From contig JAYPHU010000016.1 in assembly GCA_038127535.1 (NCBI GenBank), positions 18,586 through 82,585 on the forward strand: a DNA stretch of 64,000 nucleotides, in the 5' to 3' direction. The notes beneath the pieces were generated by a model. It had not been told where the DNA came from. It made no database searches and was given only the letters and a program-made list of their open reading frames with translations. How positions within the stretch are numbered: the stretch's first letter is position 1; the number at the start of each line of letters is the position of its first letter. The position numbers and the translations under genes are program-made. This DNA is from JAYPHU01 sp038127535 (lineage in GTDB: Bacteria; Pseudomonadota; Alphaproteobacteria; Rhodospirillales; UBA2165). Shown piece after piece: positions 25,707 through 34,489 of this stretch.

Positions 25707-26891
25707 TCAAATCACACCGCGTGTCCGCAGATCATCAATGGCCGCGTGGTCGTAGCCGAGATCGGTCAGGATTTCATCCGCGTGTTGGCCCAATTCGGGG
25801 CTCGGCGCCGCCAATTTGGACGGCGTCCGGCTGAAATGCACCGGCTGGCCGATGATCTCGATCTCACCCCGGGCCGGGGTGGTGACCTTCTGAGCGACAC
25901 CCAAATGTTTGACCTGCGGGTCCGCGAACACCTGATCCATTTTGTTGATCGGGCCGCACGGTACGCCCATATCGTTGAACTCGTCCACCCAATGGGACGT
26001 TGTTTCATTTGCCAAAACTCCGGCAATGATCTCGTTCAGCTCGTCCCGGTTTTTGAAGCGGGCGGCGTTGTCGACGAACCTGTCATCTTTTTCCAGCTCT
26101 TCCTTGCCGAGGACTTTGCAGACCCGCGGCCAGTGGGTCGCCATGGGCGCGATGTTCACGTAGCCGTCCGCCGACTTGAAGGTGCCCATGGGCACATTGG
26201 TCGGGTGATTGTTGCCCACCTGAGGCGGCACATCCTGGTCCACCAGCCAACGGGCCGCCTGAAAATCGAGCATGTAGATTTGCGCTTCGAGGAGCGAAGT
26301 GTTGAGCCATTGACCTTCGCCGGATTTCTCCCGCTCCAACAGGGCGCCCAGGATACCGGTCGCGGTCAGCACTCCAGCCATCATATCGGAGATCGCCGCG
26401 CCGGACCTCCATGGCCCGGTGCCCGGCTGACCGGTCACCGACATATGCCCGCCCATGCCCTGCGCAATCTGATCCAGGCCCGCCCGATAGGCATAAGGCC
26501 CGTCCTGGCCGAAGCCGGAGATGCTGGCATAGACGATGCGCTTGTTGATCTTTTTGACCTCTTCATAATCTACGCCGAGCCGGAACTTCACTTCCGGGCG
26601 GTAGTTCTCGACAATCACGTCGGCCTTTTCCGCCAGCTTGAAGAAGATCGCTTTGCCGTCGTCTTCTTTCAGATTGAGCGTCAGGCTGCGCTTGTTGCGA
26701 TGCAAGTTTTGGAAGTCAGGGCCATGCCGGGTGCCCAGATCGCCGTACATGGGATCGCCCGGCGTTTCGATCTTGATCACGTCGGCACCGAAGTCGGCAA
26801 GCTGCCGCGCCGCCGTGGGTCCGGCCCTGGCCCGGGTCAGATCCAAAACAAGATAGTCGTTGAGCGCCACCGAGGCGCGGTCGATAGGCAT
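25707..26891 (-). CDS. CaiB/BaiF-family CoA transferase
   Basis: A 394-residue class III CoA transferase, moving CoA between organic acids. The catalytic Asp is Asp140 in YRAGLDQIAQGMGG, preceded by YASISGFGQDGPY. VLDLTRARAGPTAARQLADF and GADVIKIETPGDP form the N-terminal CoA fold, and MGVPCGPINKMDQVFADPQV the C-terminal signature. The ATG at 26891 has AAGGAG 10 bp upstream, and that site overlaps the end of the EamA gene. The substrate is unknown. The nearby hotdog dehydratase and acyl-CoA dehydrogenase suggest a short organic-acid pathway such as a mesaconyl/itaconyl-type one. Confidence 0.92.
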   Translation of the reverse strand: MPIDRASVALNDYLVLDLTRARAGPTAARQLADFGADVIKIETPGDPMYGDLGTRHGPDFQNLHRNKRSLTLNLKEDDGKAIFFKLAEKADVIVENYRPEVKFRLGVDYEEVKKINKRIVYASISGFGQDGPYAYRAGLDQIAQGMGGHMSVTGQPGTGPWRSGAAISDMMAGVLTATGILGALLEREKSGEGQWLNTSLLEAQIYMLDFQAARWLVDQDVPPQVGNNHPTNVPMGTFKSADGYVNIAPMATHWPRVCKVLGKEELEKDDRFVDNAARFKNRDELNEIIAGVLANETTSHWVDEFNDMGVPCGPINKMDQVFADPQVKHLGVAQKVTTPARGEIEIIGQPVHFSRTPSKLAAPSPELGQHADEILTDLGYDHAAIDDLRTRGVI

Positions 26892-26895
26892 ATGC

Positions 26896-27846
26896 TTAGG
26901 CTCCTTGTTTCTTACGCTTGGCCGCCGAGACCAAGTACACCCCGCCAATGATAAGCACGAAGGCGGGAAAATGATAGAGTTCCAAAGTCTCATCCAAAAA
27001 CAGCATGGCGAGCCCGGTGATCATCAGCACCCGTACATAGATAAAGGCGCTGGCCTTGCTGGCCCCGATCAGACGGTTGCCGATGTTCCACAGGCCCAAC
27101 GCGCCGACGGCGACAATGATCCCCGCCCAAAGAACGGAGATGACGGTCGTCGTGTTCAGCGACATGGGCAGGATGTTCACCGTTTCCCACCAATAGAACG
27201 GGATCAGGATAACAATCCCCAGAAACTGGGTGACGTTGAGAAAGGCCAGCGGCGAAATATCCGTCGGCGCTTTGCGCAATAGCACCGCGTAAAAGGAAAA
27301 TCCGAAGACCGACGACATCATCCAGAGATCGCCGATGTTGAACCGAACGCCCGCCAGAACCGCCAAGTCACCGCGGGTCAGGATCGTCATGACGCCGGCG
27401 GCGGCGATGATCGCGCCCACGACCTGCCAACGGGTGACCAATTCCCGGAACAATATCCAGGCGATGCACATGGTCACCACCGGCTGCACCATAGCCACCA
27501 TGCCGCCGTTGATTGCCGTCGTGTAATGGAGCGCGATGTAAATGGTCGTATTGCCGAGAACCACCAGGAAGAATGTCATCACGACGAAATACTTCCAGTG
27601 GCTGAGGATCACCTTGTAGGAGCGGGCAATCTCCCGCCAGGTCAGCGGCAGAATCACGAGGGTCGCTACCACCCAGCGCCAGAGGGACAGGCCGATGGGC
27701 GGCACTTCGCCCGGCACCAGCCGGCCCAAAACGTGATTACTGGCGAAAAACAGCATAGACAGGGTCAGCGCCAGATAGGGCCAGGGGCCCCAAGACTCGA
27801 GGACGGCGTTGGCGCGGCTGAGGCGCGAGGGAGAAGTTTCTGACAT
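26896..27846 (-). CDS. EamA (DMT superfamily) transporter
   Basis: A 316-residue inner-membrane protein with about ten hydrophobic helices in two EamA halves. The first half includes LTLSMLFFASNHVLGRLVPG, LWRWVVATLVILPLTW and NTTIYIALHYTTAINGGMVA; the second includes LWMMSSVFGFSFYAVLLRK and GLAMLFLDETLELYHFPAF. Such proteins export or import metabolites, often amino acids; the substrate here is unknown. The ATG at 27846 gives the usual length; the long upstream frame overlaps the divergent dehydrogenase gene. It is cotranscribed with the CoA-transferase gene (5 bp gap) and divergent from the acyl-CoA dehydrogenase across 96 bp. Confidence 0.92.
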   Translation of the reverse strand: MSETSPSRLSRANAVLESWGPWPYLALTLSMLFFASNHVLGRLVPGEVPPIGLSLWRWVVATLVILPLTWREIARSYKVILSHWKYFVVMTFFLVVLGNTTIYIALHYTTAINGGMVAMVQPVVTMCIAWILFRELVTRWQVVGAIIAAAGVMTILTRGDLAVLAGVRFNIGDLWMMSSVFGFSFYAVLLRKAPTDISPLAFLNVTQFLGIVILIPFYWWETVNILPMSLNTTTVISVLWAGIIVAVGALGLWNIGNRLIGASKASAFIYVRVLMITGLAMLFLDETLELYHFPAFVLIIGGVYLVSAAKRKKQGA

Positions 27847-27942
27847 GAGGCTGGATTGAGGCTGTTTGCTGGGATGAGCCGAAGTATTGTATATCCGGTT
27901 AGCGAAAGAACAATACGAAGGCTGCACGGAGGCCGGGCGTTG

Positions 27943-29094
27943 ATGAGCGACGATTTTCAGGACATTCGGGACTCGGTGCGCGCTTTGTGCGCGGCATTTC
28001 CGGGCGAGTATTGGCGCAAGCTGGATACCGAGCGCGCCTACCCTGCCGAGTTCGTCCAAAAAATGACCGAGACGGGATTCTTGGGCGTTCTCATCCCGGA
28101 AGAGTTTGGCGGCAGCGGGCTCGGCATCTCTGCCGCCTGCGCCATTCTCGAAGAAATTCACAAGAGCGGCGGCAACGCGGCCGCGTGTCATGCCCAGATG
28201 TACACTATGGGCACCGTGCTGCGGCACGGCAGCGACGCACAAAAAGCCGAATACCTGCCGAAGATCGCTAGCGGCGAGCTACGCCTTCAGGCATTCGGCG
28301 TGACAGAGCCCACCAGCGGCACCGATGCGACCCGCATCCGCACCATGGCGGTCAAGGACGGCGACAGCTATGTGGTCAACGGCCAAAAGGTCTGGACGTC
28401 ACGTGCCGAGCACTCGGACTTAATGCTTCTCCTCGCCCGCACCTCACCCCGCGAAGATCAGCAAAAGCGCCATGAAGGTATGTCTGTCTTTCTGGTGGAC
28501 ATGCGCGCGGCGAAAGAGAGTGGCCTGACCATCCGGCCGATCCCGACCATGATCAACCACGCGACGACGGAAGTGTTCTTCGACGACCTCCGCATCCCGG
28601 CAGACAGTTTGATCGGCGAGGAGGGCAAGGGCTTTCGCTATATATTGGACGGGATGAACGCGGAACGGATTTTGATCTCCGCCGAATGCGTGGGCGACGC
28701 CCGCTGGTTCATCGACAAGGCGTCGTCTTACGCCAAGGACAGGAACGTGTTCGGCCGCAGCATCGGTGAAAACCAGGGTATCCAATTTCCCATCGCCCGC
28801 GCGTATGCGGCCAGCGAGGCGGCAGACCTCATGTCCCAGAAAGCCGCCGCGCTGTTTGATGCCGGGGAGCCGTGCGGCGCGGAAGCCAATATCGCCAAGA
28901 TGCTCGCCTCCGAAGCGTCCTGGCAGGCCGCCGAAATGTGTCTGCAGACCCATGGCGGCTATGGCTTCGCCGAGGAATACGATGTGGAACGAAAATTCCG
29001 CGAGACCCGGCTCTATCAGGTGGCCCCCATCCCCACCAACCTGATCCTGTCCTACATTGCCGAGCATGTCCTCGGCCTGCCCCGGTCGTATTAG
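27943..29094 (+). CDS. Acyl-CoA dehydrogenase
   Basis: A 383-residue flavoprotein that oxidises an acyl-CoA thioester. FAD/substrate segments are FGVTEPTSGTDATRIRTMAV and VVNGQKVWTSRAEHSDLM. The C-terminal domain has FGRSIGENQGIQFPIA, and LQTHGGYGFAEEYDVERKF near the active site. The ATG at 27943 has GGAGG about 11 bp upstream. Its stop is 2 bp before the hotdog dehydratase gene, so the pair is an operon. A dehydrogenase-dehydratase pair facing a CoA transferase suggests degradation of a small branched or dicarboxylic acid. Confidence 0.93.
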   Translation: MSDDFQDIRDSVRALCAAFPGEYWRKLDTERAYPAEFVQKMTETGFLGVLIPEEFGGSGLGISAACAILEEIHKSGGNAAACHAQMYTMGTVLRHGSDAQKAEYLPKIASGELRLQAFGVTEPTSGTDATRIRTMAVKDGDSYVVNGQKVWTSRAEHSDLMLLLARTSPREDQQKRHEGMSVFLVDMRAAKESGLTIRPIPTMINHATTEVFFDDLRIPADSLIGEEGKGFRYILDGMNAERILISAECVGDARWFIDKASSYAKDRNVFGRSIGENQGIQFPIARAYAASEAADLMSQKAAALFDAGEPCGAEANIAKMLASEASWQAAEMCLQTHGGYGFAEEYDVERKFRETRLYQVAPIPTNLILSYIAEHVLGLPRSY

Positions 29095-29096
29095 TC

Positions 29097-29960
29097 ATGG
29101 CCGGTTTCGACCAGCTACAGCACTGGATCGGGCGCACCGAAGAAGCGCAAGATACGGTGCTGGCGCGGCAACTAGACGCCATGGCCGCAACGTTGGATCG
29201 AGCCGATCCGCCCGCAAAAGACGGTGACACCCTGCCCGCCGCCTGGCACTGGATGTACTTCGCGCCGTCGGTTCGTCATTCGGGGTTGGGCCGGGACGGT
29301 CACCCCGGCACGAGAGAGAGTGAGGGCGGGTTTCTGCCGCCGATCCCCCTGCCCCGGCGCATGTGGGCCGGCAATAAGGTAACCGTGCGCGCGCCGATCC
29401 AAGTGGGGGAACACATCAAGCGCATCTCCACCATCGATGACATCACGGTTAAGGAGGGCCGAAGCGGCACCCTCGTCTTCCTCAAAATCCGGAATGCGAT
29501 CACCGGCGACCGGGGCGCTGATCTGGACGATGTTCTGACGGCCGTCTACCGGGATGACCCGAAAAAATTCGAACCGCCTCGCGAGCCGGCTAAGGCCCGC
29601 AAGGACGGGGTTTGGAGCCGCACCATCACGCCTGACCCTGTGCTGCTGTTCCGTTATTCAGCGCTGACCTTCAACGGCCATCGCATTCACTATGACCGCG
29701 ACTACACGACGACAGTGGAAGGCTATCCGGGCCTGCTGGTGCACGGGCCGCTGACGGCGACCTTGCTGCTGGATCTGGCGCGGCGGGAACAACCGGACAA
29801 AAGCGTATCCTGGTTTCGCATCAAGGCCACGTCGCCGCTGTACGACACCGAGCCGTTTACCCTTAGCGGTGCGCCGTCGGACGATAACGGCGCCGCGCTC
29901 TGGGCAGCCGACGCCAACGGCAACCTGGCCATGGAAGCCCACATTAAATTTGGCGGATGA
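29097..29960 (+). CDS. FAS1-like/HTD2-type hotdog dehydratase (mesaconyl-C4-CoA hydratase-like)
   Basis: A 287-residue double-hotdog protein. The N-terminal half matches FAS1-like dehydratase domains (HWMYFAPSVRHSGLGRDG, GGFLPPIPLPRRMWAGN). The C-terminal half carries the hydratase region FNGHRIHYDRDYTTTVEGYP, where the His/Asp face is expected, then GLLVHGPLTATLLLDLA. Relatives include mesaconyl-C4-CoA hydratase of the 3-hydroxypropionate cycle and eukaryotic HTD2. It follows the acyl-CoA dehydrogenase by 2 bp. The next gene starts inside its stop codon (ATGATG), which ties this unit to the glycan cassette downstream, perhaps only by compaction. Confidence 0.85.
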   Translation: MAGFDQLQHWIGRTEEAQDTVLARQLDAMAATLDRADPPAKDGDTLPAAWHWMYFAPSVRHSGLGRDGHPGTRESEGGFLPPIPLPRRMWAGNKVTVRAPIQVGEHIKRISTIDDITVKEGRSGTLVFLKIRNAITGDRGADLDDVLTAVYRDDPKKFEPPREPAKARKDGVWSRTITPDPVLLFRYSALTFNGHRIHYDRDYTTTVEGYPGLLVHGPLTATLLLDLARREQPDKSVSWFRIKATSPLYDTEPFTLSGAPSDDNGAALWAADANGNLAMEAHIKFGG

Positions 29961-32092
29961 TGGCGACGACCGCACCCCGTTTCCGGCCCAATTACCTCCG
30001 CTCTCCGGACCTGCTTGAGATTTGCGCGCACTACCTGTCGGCGGAGGCAGCGTTCGATGCGGGCAATTATTATGTGGCGCTGTTGAAAGGGGAACAAAGC
30101 GGGGATCAGGAGACCGCCGCCTTATCCCGGCTGATGTGCGGGGACTATGCCGGCGGCATTGCGGGTTTGGAAAAACTCGACCAGCCATCGTCCCGGGCCG
30201 CCCGGTTTCAGTCTCTCGGCCATTGGATCGCCGGGGATAAGCAGGCCGCCTGCGCAGGTTTAGACAAGGCGACCGACACGCCGCTGATCAAATTGATCGG
30301 CAAGGACGACATCCATCTGCTGATCATTTTCGGGCCCCACACGAAAAATGCCGTCCCGGACCCGGCCCCGGACGGTTATACGCTGCATACGGTTTGCGTG
30401 GAGCGGGACGAAAAAGCACCGGCGCTGGAGACGATCCTTTCCGGCAGCACCGGCATAGATGGCGTCATTGTATTCGATGTCTACGGTCCGCGCCTGCCCG
30501 ACGGGGTGTTTGATATCGACGCGCCGGTGATCTTTCTCACCTATGACCTGGATTTCCAACTACACCATCAGTTCGGGGATTTACGCCGCGCCGATCTGAT
30601 CCTCATGAACGCGGCCTTCGAGCATATCCGGATGGACGGGATTTACCCGTGTCCCGTCGCCGCCTACCCCGCGTACATCAACGCCTTCGTCGAACCGGGG
30701 TTCACCACGCCGGCAGCCGAAAAGGATATCGACATCCTGCATACCGGCCTGTCATTCACGCCGATCATGCGGGAAAAGGCCCAGTATCTGTTCCGGCTCG
30801 CCTCACTCGATGAACCCGATTTAGACATCCGCATTCATCATGGCTTTTTGGACAAGGATGAATATCTGGAGGCCCTGTCCCACGCCAAATTTGTGCCGGT
30901 CTGCAGCAGCCGCAATCTGGGCGGACTCTCGGGACGGGCAGCGGATGTTTTGCTCAACGGCGGCCGGGCGTTGATGCCGGAGAACGACAACGCCACGCGA
31001 TTATTGGATAAGGCTGCTGACCTGATAACGGAGGTTTCCGTGTCGGCGTTCGAACAACAGGCCCTGAAAGCGCTCCAGGAGCCGCTGGAGGAGTGGGCGG
31101 ATATCAAACGTGATTGGCCGGTGATCCTGGAAGAATTGGAAACTCTCGCCGGCCGTTCGCCTGGGCGGGAGGCGGCACTATTCAAGTTCTGCCTGTTCGA
31201 GGCATTGCGGCGGCGATCGCCAAAGTCTTGCCCGCCGGCAAACAACGTCATCGCCGACACCGACCATAGCGCGGACTGCGCCTTGCTGTTTCGCACGCTC
31301 ACCCAGATTGTCGCCCGCCCCCGGGATCAGGCGCTAATCGAAGTGGCAAAGAACTTATATAATGAGGCCCATTCCCGGCGCCCGAAGTCGCTCATCCTGC
31401 CGTTCAATATGGGGCGGATTCTTTGGGCGCTAGGCGACCGGCCAGCCGCGGTTGAAGCGCTTCGGCAAGCGGTAGAAAACGCCCATGACGGTATTTTCGA
31501 TCCACGCCGGGACGATATTTGGCTGCATCTGTTCAAAGGCACGAATGAGATGATGCCTTATGACGACTACTTCGTCGGCAACAGCGTGGACCTGTCCCGT
31601 GGCCGGATGAATGCGCCTAACGGACGTGCCGTCATCGCCGCCACCGCCAGGACGTATCTGGCGCTGAACGCCCTTCAAGACAGCGACCTGGAGCGAGGCT
31701 TGGCATATCTGGGCGAGGCCTTGTCCGATTTTCCCGACCACTGGCCGGCAGCTAAGCTGCGCTGCAAGACGCTCTACGCGATGACAGAGGGCGGTGTTTT
31801 GTCAGATTGGGATGAGGTCATCGCGTCTTTCGACCGTGCGGTCGAGCTTTACCCGCCGGTGATCTCCGAGCTTGTGCCCTTCGGCATTTCCGCGGAGCTG
31901 GCCAGAGGAGATGAAGACGGCGCGGGAGAGATCGCCAAGACCTGGGCCTACTTCGCCACTAGGGTCACCTGGGAACATGCGGACGACCATCCCATTCCCG
32001 ATGCTACCTGGAAATGTGTGCGCGCGCTGTTCGACCGGCTGCCGGATCATTTGCAGTCGGCGCTTCGGGACCGCTACCCCGATCAACTCTAG
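29957..32092 (+). CDS. Glycosyltransferase-like protein with C-terminal TPR region
   Basis: A 711-residue protein of two parts. Residues about 110-400 read like a GT-B glycosyltransferase: DDIHLLIIFGPHTKNAV, VIVFDVYGPRLPDG, DIDILHTGLSFTPIMREKAQ, then VCSSRNLGGLSGRAADVLLN and GGRALMPEN, a donor-site region as in Glyco_trans_1_2 proteins. Residues about 430-700 are helical, with TPR-like units such as RPKSLILPFNMGRILWALGD and AYLGEALSDFPDHWPAAKL. No signal peptide. It is the first gene of a four-gene plus-strand cassette. The target glycan is unknown. The ATG at 29957 overlaps the previous stop. Confidence 0.62.
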   Translation: MMATTAPRFRPNYLRSPDLLEICAHYLSAEAAFDAGNYYVALLKGEQSGDQETAALSRLMCGDYAGGIAGLEKLDQPSSRAARFQSLGHWIAGDKQAACAGLDKATDTPLIKLIGKDDIHLLIIFGPHTKNAVPDPAPDGYTLHTVCVERDEKAPALETILSGSTGIDGVIVFDVYGPRLPDGVFDIDAPVIFLTYDLDFQLHHQFGDLRRADLILMNAAFEHIRMDGIYPCPVAAYPAYINAFVEPGFTTPAAEKDIDILHTGLSFTPIMREKAQYLFRLASLDEPDLDIRIHHGFLDKDEYLEALSHAKFVPVCSSRNLGGLSGRAADVLLNGGRALMPENDNATRLLDKAADLITEVSVSAFEQQALKALQEPLEEWADIKRDWPVILEELETLAGRSPGREAALFKFCLFEALRRRSPKSCPPANNVIADTDHSADCALLFRTLTQIVARPRDQALIEVAKNLYNEAHSRRPKSLILPFNMGRILWALGDRPAAVEALRQAVENAHDGIFDPRRDDIWLHLFKGTNEMMPYDDYFVGNSVDLSRGRMNAPNGRAVIAATARTYLALNALQDSDLERGLAYLGEALSDFPDHWPAAKLRCKTLYAMTEGGVLSDWDEVIASFDRAVELYPPVISELVPFGISAELARGDEDGAGEIAKTWAYFATRVTWEHADDHPIPDATWKCVRALFDRLPDHLQSALRDRYPDQL

Positions 32093-32143
32093 TTCTGCAT
32101 TTTTTAAGGAAATTCTGCTATCACCGGAGAACAGACAGCGGAT

Positions 32144-33748
32144 TTGGCAGAACCCTTGAGCGGAACATTCCTCATCACGTCGGGCGCCTATTGCGGGCCC
32201 GAGTTTACGTCGATCTTAGGCAAACTGCCTCCGGCCTTTTTGCCGGCGGGCAACCGGCGCCTGTTTCAAGTTCAGGCCGGCTATATCAGCGGCGTCGAGG
32301 CGCGGCGGATTCTATCCCTGCCGGAAGATTTCGACATCCCGGAGGAAGACCAAAAAATTCTGAACGTGCTATCGTTTGAAATCGTGTCCGTGCCCGGCGG
32401 GCTGAACCTTGGGCAGTCCGTTTCTCATGTGCTGGAAGCCGCGAACGTAGACAAGGGTCCGCTGCACATCCTGCACGGCGACACGTTGTTGACCGGCTTT
32501 CCGTACGACCAGTTGGACTGTGTCTCCGCCGGGCGGACGTCGGAATACACGTCCTGGGCGGAGTCTCGCACCGCCAACGATGGCGCACTCACATTCTTCG
32601 ATGGCCTGCCGGAAGGCGGCGCCCCGGCGGCGGGTGAACGCCAAGTGTTGTCAGGTTTTTTTAGCTTCTCCGACGCCGACGCCTACAAGACGGCCCTCGC
32701 CACCTCGGACAACAATTTCATCGAGTCTTTAAATGCCTATAGCGCGGCAACCCCTCTGTCCGAGATCGCCGCCGGCGATTGGCTCGACTTCGGCCACCTG
32801 GACACCTATTTCCAGTCCAAGGCCCAACTCACCAGTGGCCGAGCGTTCAACGATGTCCGCTTCTCCCGCCGCGCCGTCGAAAAGACCAGCACCGACAACG
32901 CCAAGATCGACGCCGAAATCCACTGGTTCGAGAACGTGCCTGCCGACGTCAAAGTCTTCGCGCCGCAGTATCTCGGCCAAAGTGCGGCCGGCGCCGGCTA
33001 CCAGACAGAGTATCTTTATTTGTCATCTCTGGCGGATTTGATGGTTTTCGGGCGGCTGCCGACGTATGTCTGGCAGCGCATCTTCGCCGCCTGTGACGAG
33101 TTCCTGCAAACCTGCGCCCGGCACGGGCCGGATTCCAAACTGTCCTCGGACTCCCTCTACACGGAAAAGACGCTGGCTCGGCTGGACGAGTATGCGTCTC
33201 AATCGGGAACGGACCTGAACACAGGCTGGACCTTTAACGGCGAGGCCCTCCCCGGATTGACACAGATCGTCGAGACGTGCACCGCCGCCATTCCGCCCGT
33301 TGACAAGCATCATCAACAGATCGTCCATGGCGATTTCTGCTTCAGCAATATCTTCTATGACTTCCGGGCGCACACGATCCGGGTGGTCGATCCGCGCGGG
33401 TATCTCGGTGACGCTGAAGCCTCAATTTATGGCGATGTCCGCTACGACATCGCCAAGCTCTACCACTCCGTCGCCGGCGGATACGATCCGGTAATCGCCG
33501 GCCGCTATGACTTGGGCGGCAGCGGAACCGATCTGACCTTCGCACCGCCCGGCAGCGAGGACAACGGTGCGTGCCGGGAGGCGTTCCTCGCCGGGACGTA
33601 TAATGGCCTGAGCCTAGAAGACGCCGCCGCCAAACCCATCGCCATCCTGCTGTTTCTCTCCATGCTGCCGCTGCACCGGGATGACGAGGCGCGGCAACGG
33701 GCGTTGCTGGCCTGCGCGCTCCGGCTGTTCCGGGAACTGGATCACTAG
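32144..33748 (+). CDS. Nucleotidyltransferase-like / APH-type kinase fusion
   Basis: A 534-residue fusion. Residues 1-200 resemble a sugar-1-phosphate or small-molecule nucleotidyltransferase, with LGKLPPAFLPAGNRRLFQVQ and LHILHGDTLLTGFP (GDT at 112-114), but the Gly-rich GxGTRL loop is replaced by SGAYCGPEF. Residues 290-534 form an aminoglycoside/choline-kinase-like fold: catalytic HGDFCFSNIFYD (His395-Asp397) and RVVDPRGYLGDA (Asp416). The middle segment WLDFGHLDTYFQSK is typical of capsule-linked fusions. It probably phosphorylates and activates a glycan substituent. The start is uncertain: TTG at 32144 or 32156, since no ATG or GTG occurs after the upstream stop. Confidence 0.72.
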   Translation: MAEPLSGTFLITSGAYCGPEFTSILGKLPPAFLPAGNRRLFQVQAGYISGVEARRILSLPEDFDIPEEDQKILNVLSFEIVSVPGGLNLGQSVSHVLEAANVDKGPLHILHGDTLLTGFPYDQLDCVSAGRTSEYTSWAESRTANDGALTFFDGLPEGGAPAAGERQVLSGFFSFSDADAYKTALATSDNNFIESLNAYSAATPLSEIAAGDWLDFGHLDTYFQSKAQLTSGRAFNDVRFSRRAVEKTSTDNAKIDAEIHWFENVPADVKVFAPQYLGQSAAGAGYQTEYLYLSSLADLMVFGRLPTYVWQRIFAACDEFLQTCARHGPDSKLSSDSLYTEKTLARLDEYASQSGTDLNTGWTFNGEALPGLTQIVETCTAAIPPVDKHHQQIVHGDFCFSNIFYDFRAHTIRVVDPRGYLGDAEASIYGDVRYDIAKLYHSVAGGYDPVIAGRYDLGGSGTDLTFAPPGSEDNGACREAFLAGTYNGLSLEDAAAKPIAILLFLSMLPLHRDDEARQRALLACALRLFRELDH

Positions 33749-33751
33749 ACC

Positions 33752-34489
33752 ATGCTAATCGTCATTCCCATGGCAGGCGAAAGCCGCCGTTTCCGGGACG
33801 CCGGTTTTGAACAGCCCAAATACATGCTGCCATTGAAGGACCGCACGGTCTTTGATTTCGCCGTCGGCGGCTTCGAGGATTGCTTCGACGACCACGACTT
33901 CCTGTTCATCTACCGGGACATTCAAGACACAAAGCCGTTTATAAAAGAACACTGCGCCGATCTCGGCCTCAATGACCCGCATCTCGTGGAGTTGGAGGCG
34001 GTGACAACGGGCCAGGCGGAGTCGGTGCGCATGGGTCTGGAACGATCCGCGCTTATGGCCGAAGACGGTCTCGCCATCTTTAACATTGATACGTTCCGCC
34101 CCAGCTTTGCCTTTCCCGACAACTGGAACTGGGAGGAGGTCGATGGCTACCTGGAGGTGTTCGAGGGCAGCGGCCCCAACTGGTCTTATGTGCGGCCCTC
34201 CGGGCTCGGCGACGGCGCGGTCCTGGAAACCGCCGAGAAGGTCGAGATTTCCAATCTCTGCTGTACCGGGCTCTACTATTTCCGGAACACGGAAACCTTC
34301 CGCCGCGCGTTGCTGGCTCACCGGGCCCGCAAACCGGATACGCGGGAATTCTACGTGGCGCCCATCTACAACGACCTGATCGCCGAAGGGGCGGATATCC
34401 GCTACCATCAAATCCCGGCGGACGCTGTGACCTTCTGCGGCGTGCCGGCGGAATACGAAGCTTTGTTCGCCGAGGAAGCCGATGGCTGA
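33752..34489 (+). CDS. NTP-transferase-fold nucleotidyltransferase
   Basis: A 245-residue nucleotidyltransferase. The N-terminal loop is VIPMAGESRRFRDAG (residues 4-18) followed by PKYMLPLKDRTVFDF, the usual NTP- and substrate-binding elements. IFNIDTFRP near residue 110 provides the metal-binding Asp, and VEISNLCCTGLYYFRN the product side. Members of this group in capsule loci activate sugars or small phospho-compounds as CDP- or UDP-derivatives. It begins 3 bp after the kinase fusion and overlaps the next gene by 8 bp, so the three act together. The acceptor is unknown. Confidence 0.75.
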   Translation: MLIVIPMAGESRRFRDAGFEQPKYMLPLKDRTVFDFAVGGFEDCFDDHDFLFIYRDIQDTKPFIKEHCADLGLNDPHLVELEAVTTGQAESVRMGLERSALMAEDGLAIFNIDTFRPSFAFPDNWNWEEVDGYLEVFEGSGPNWSYVRPSGLGDGAVLETAEKVEISNLCCTGLYYFRNTETFRRALLAHRARKPDTREFYVAPIYNDLIAEGADIRYHQIPADAVTFCGVPAEYEALFAEEADG

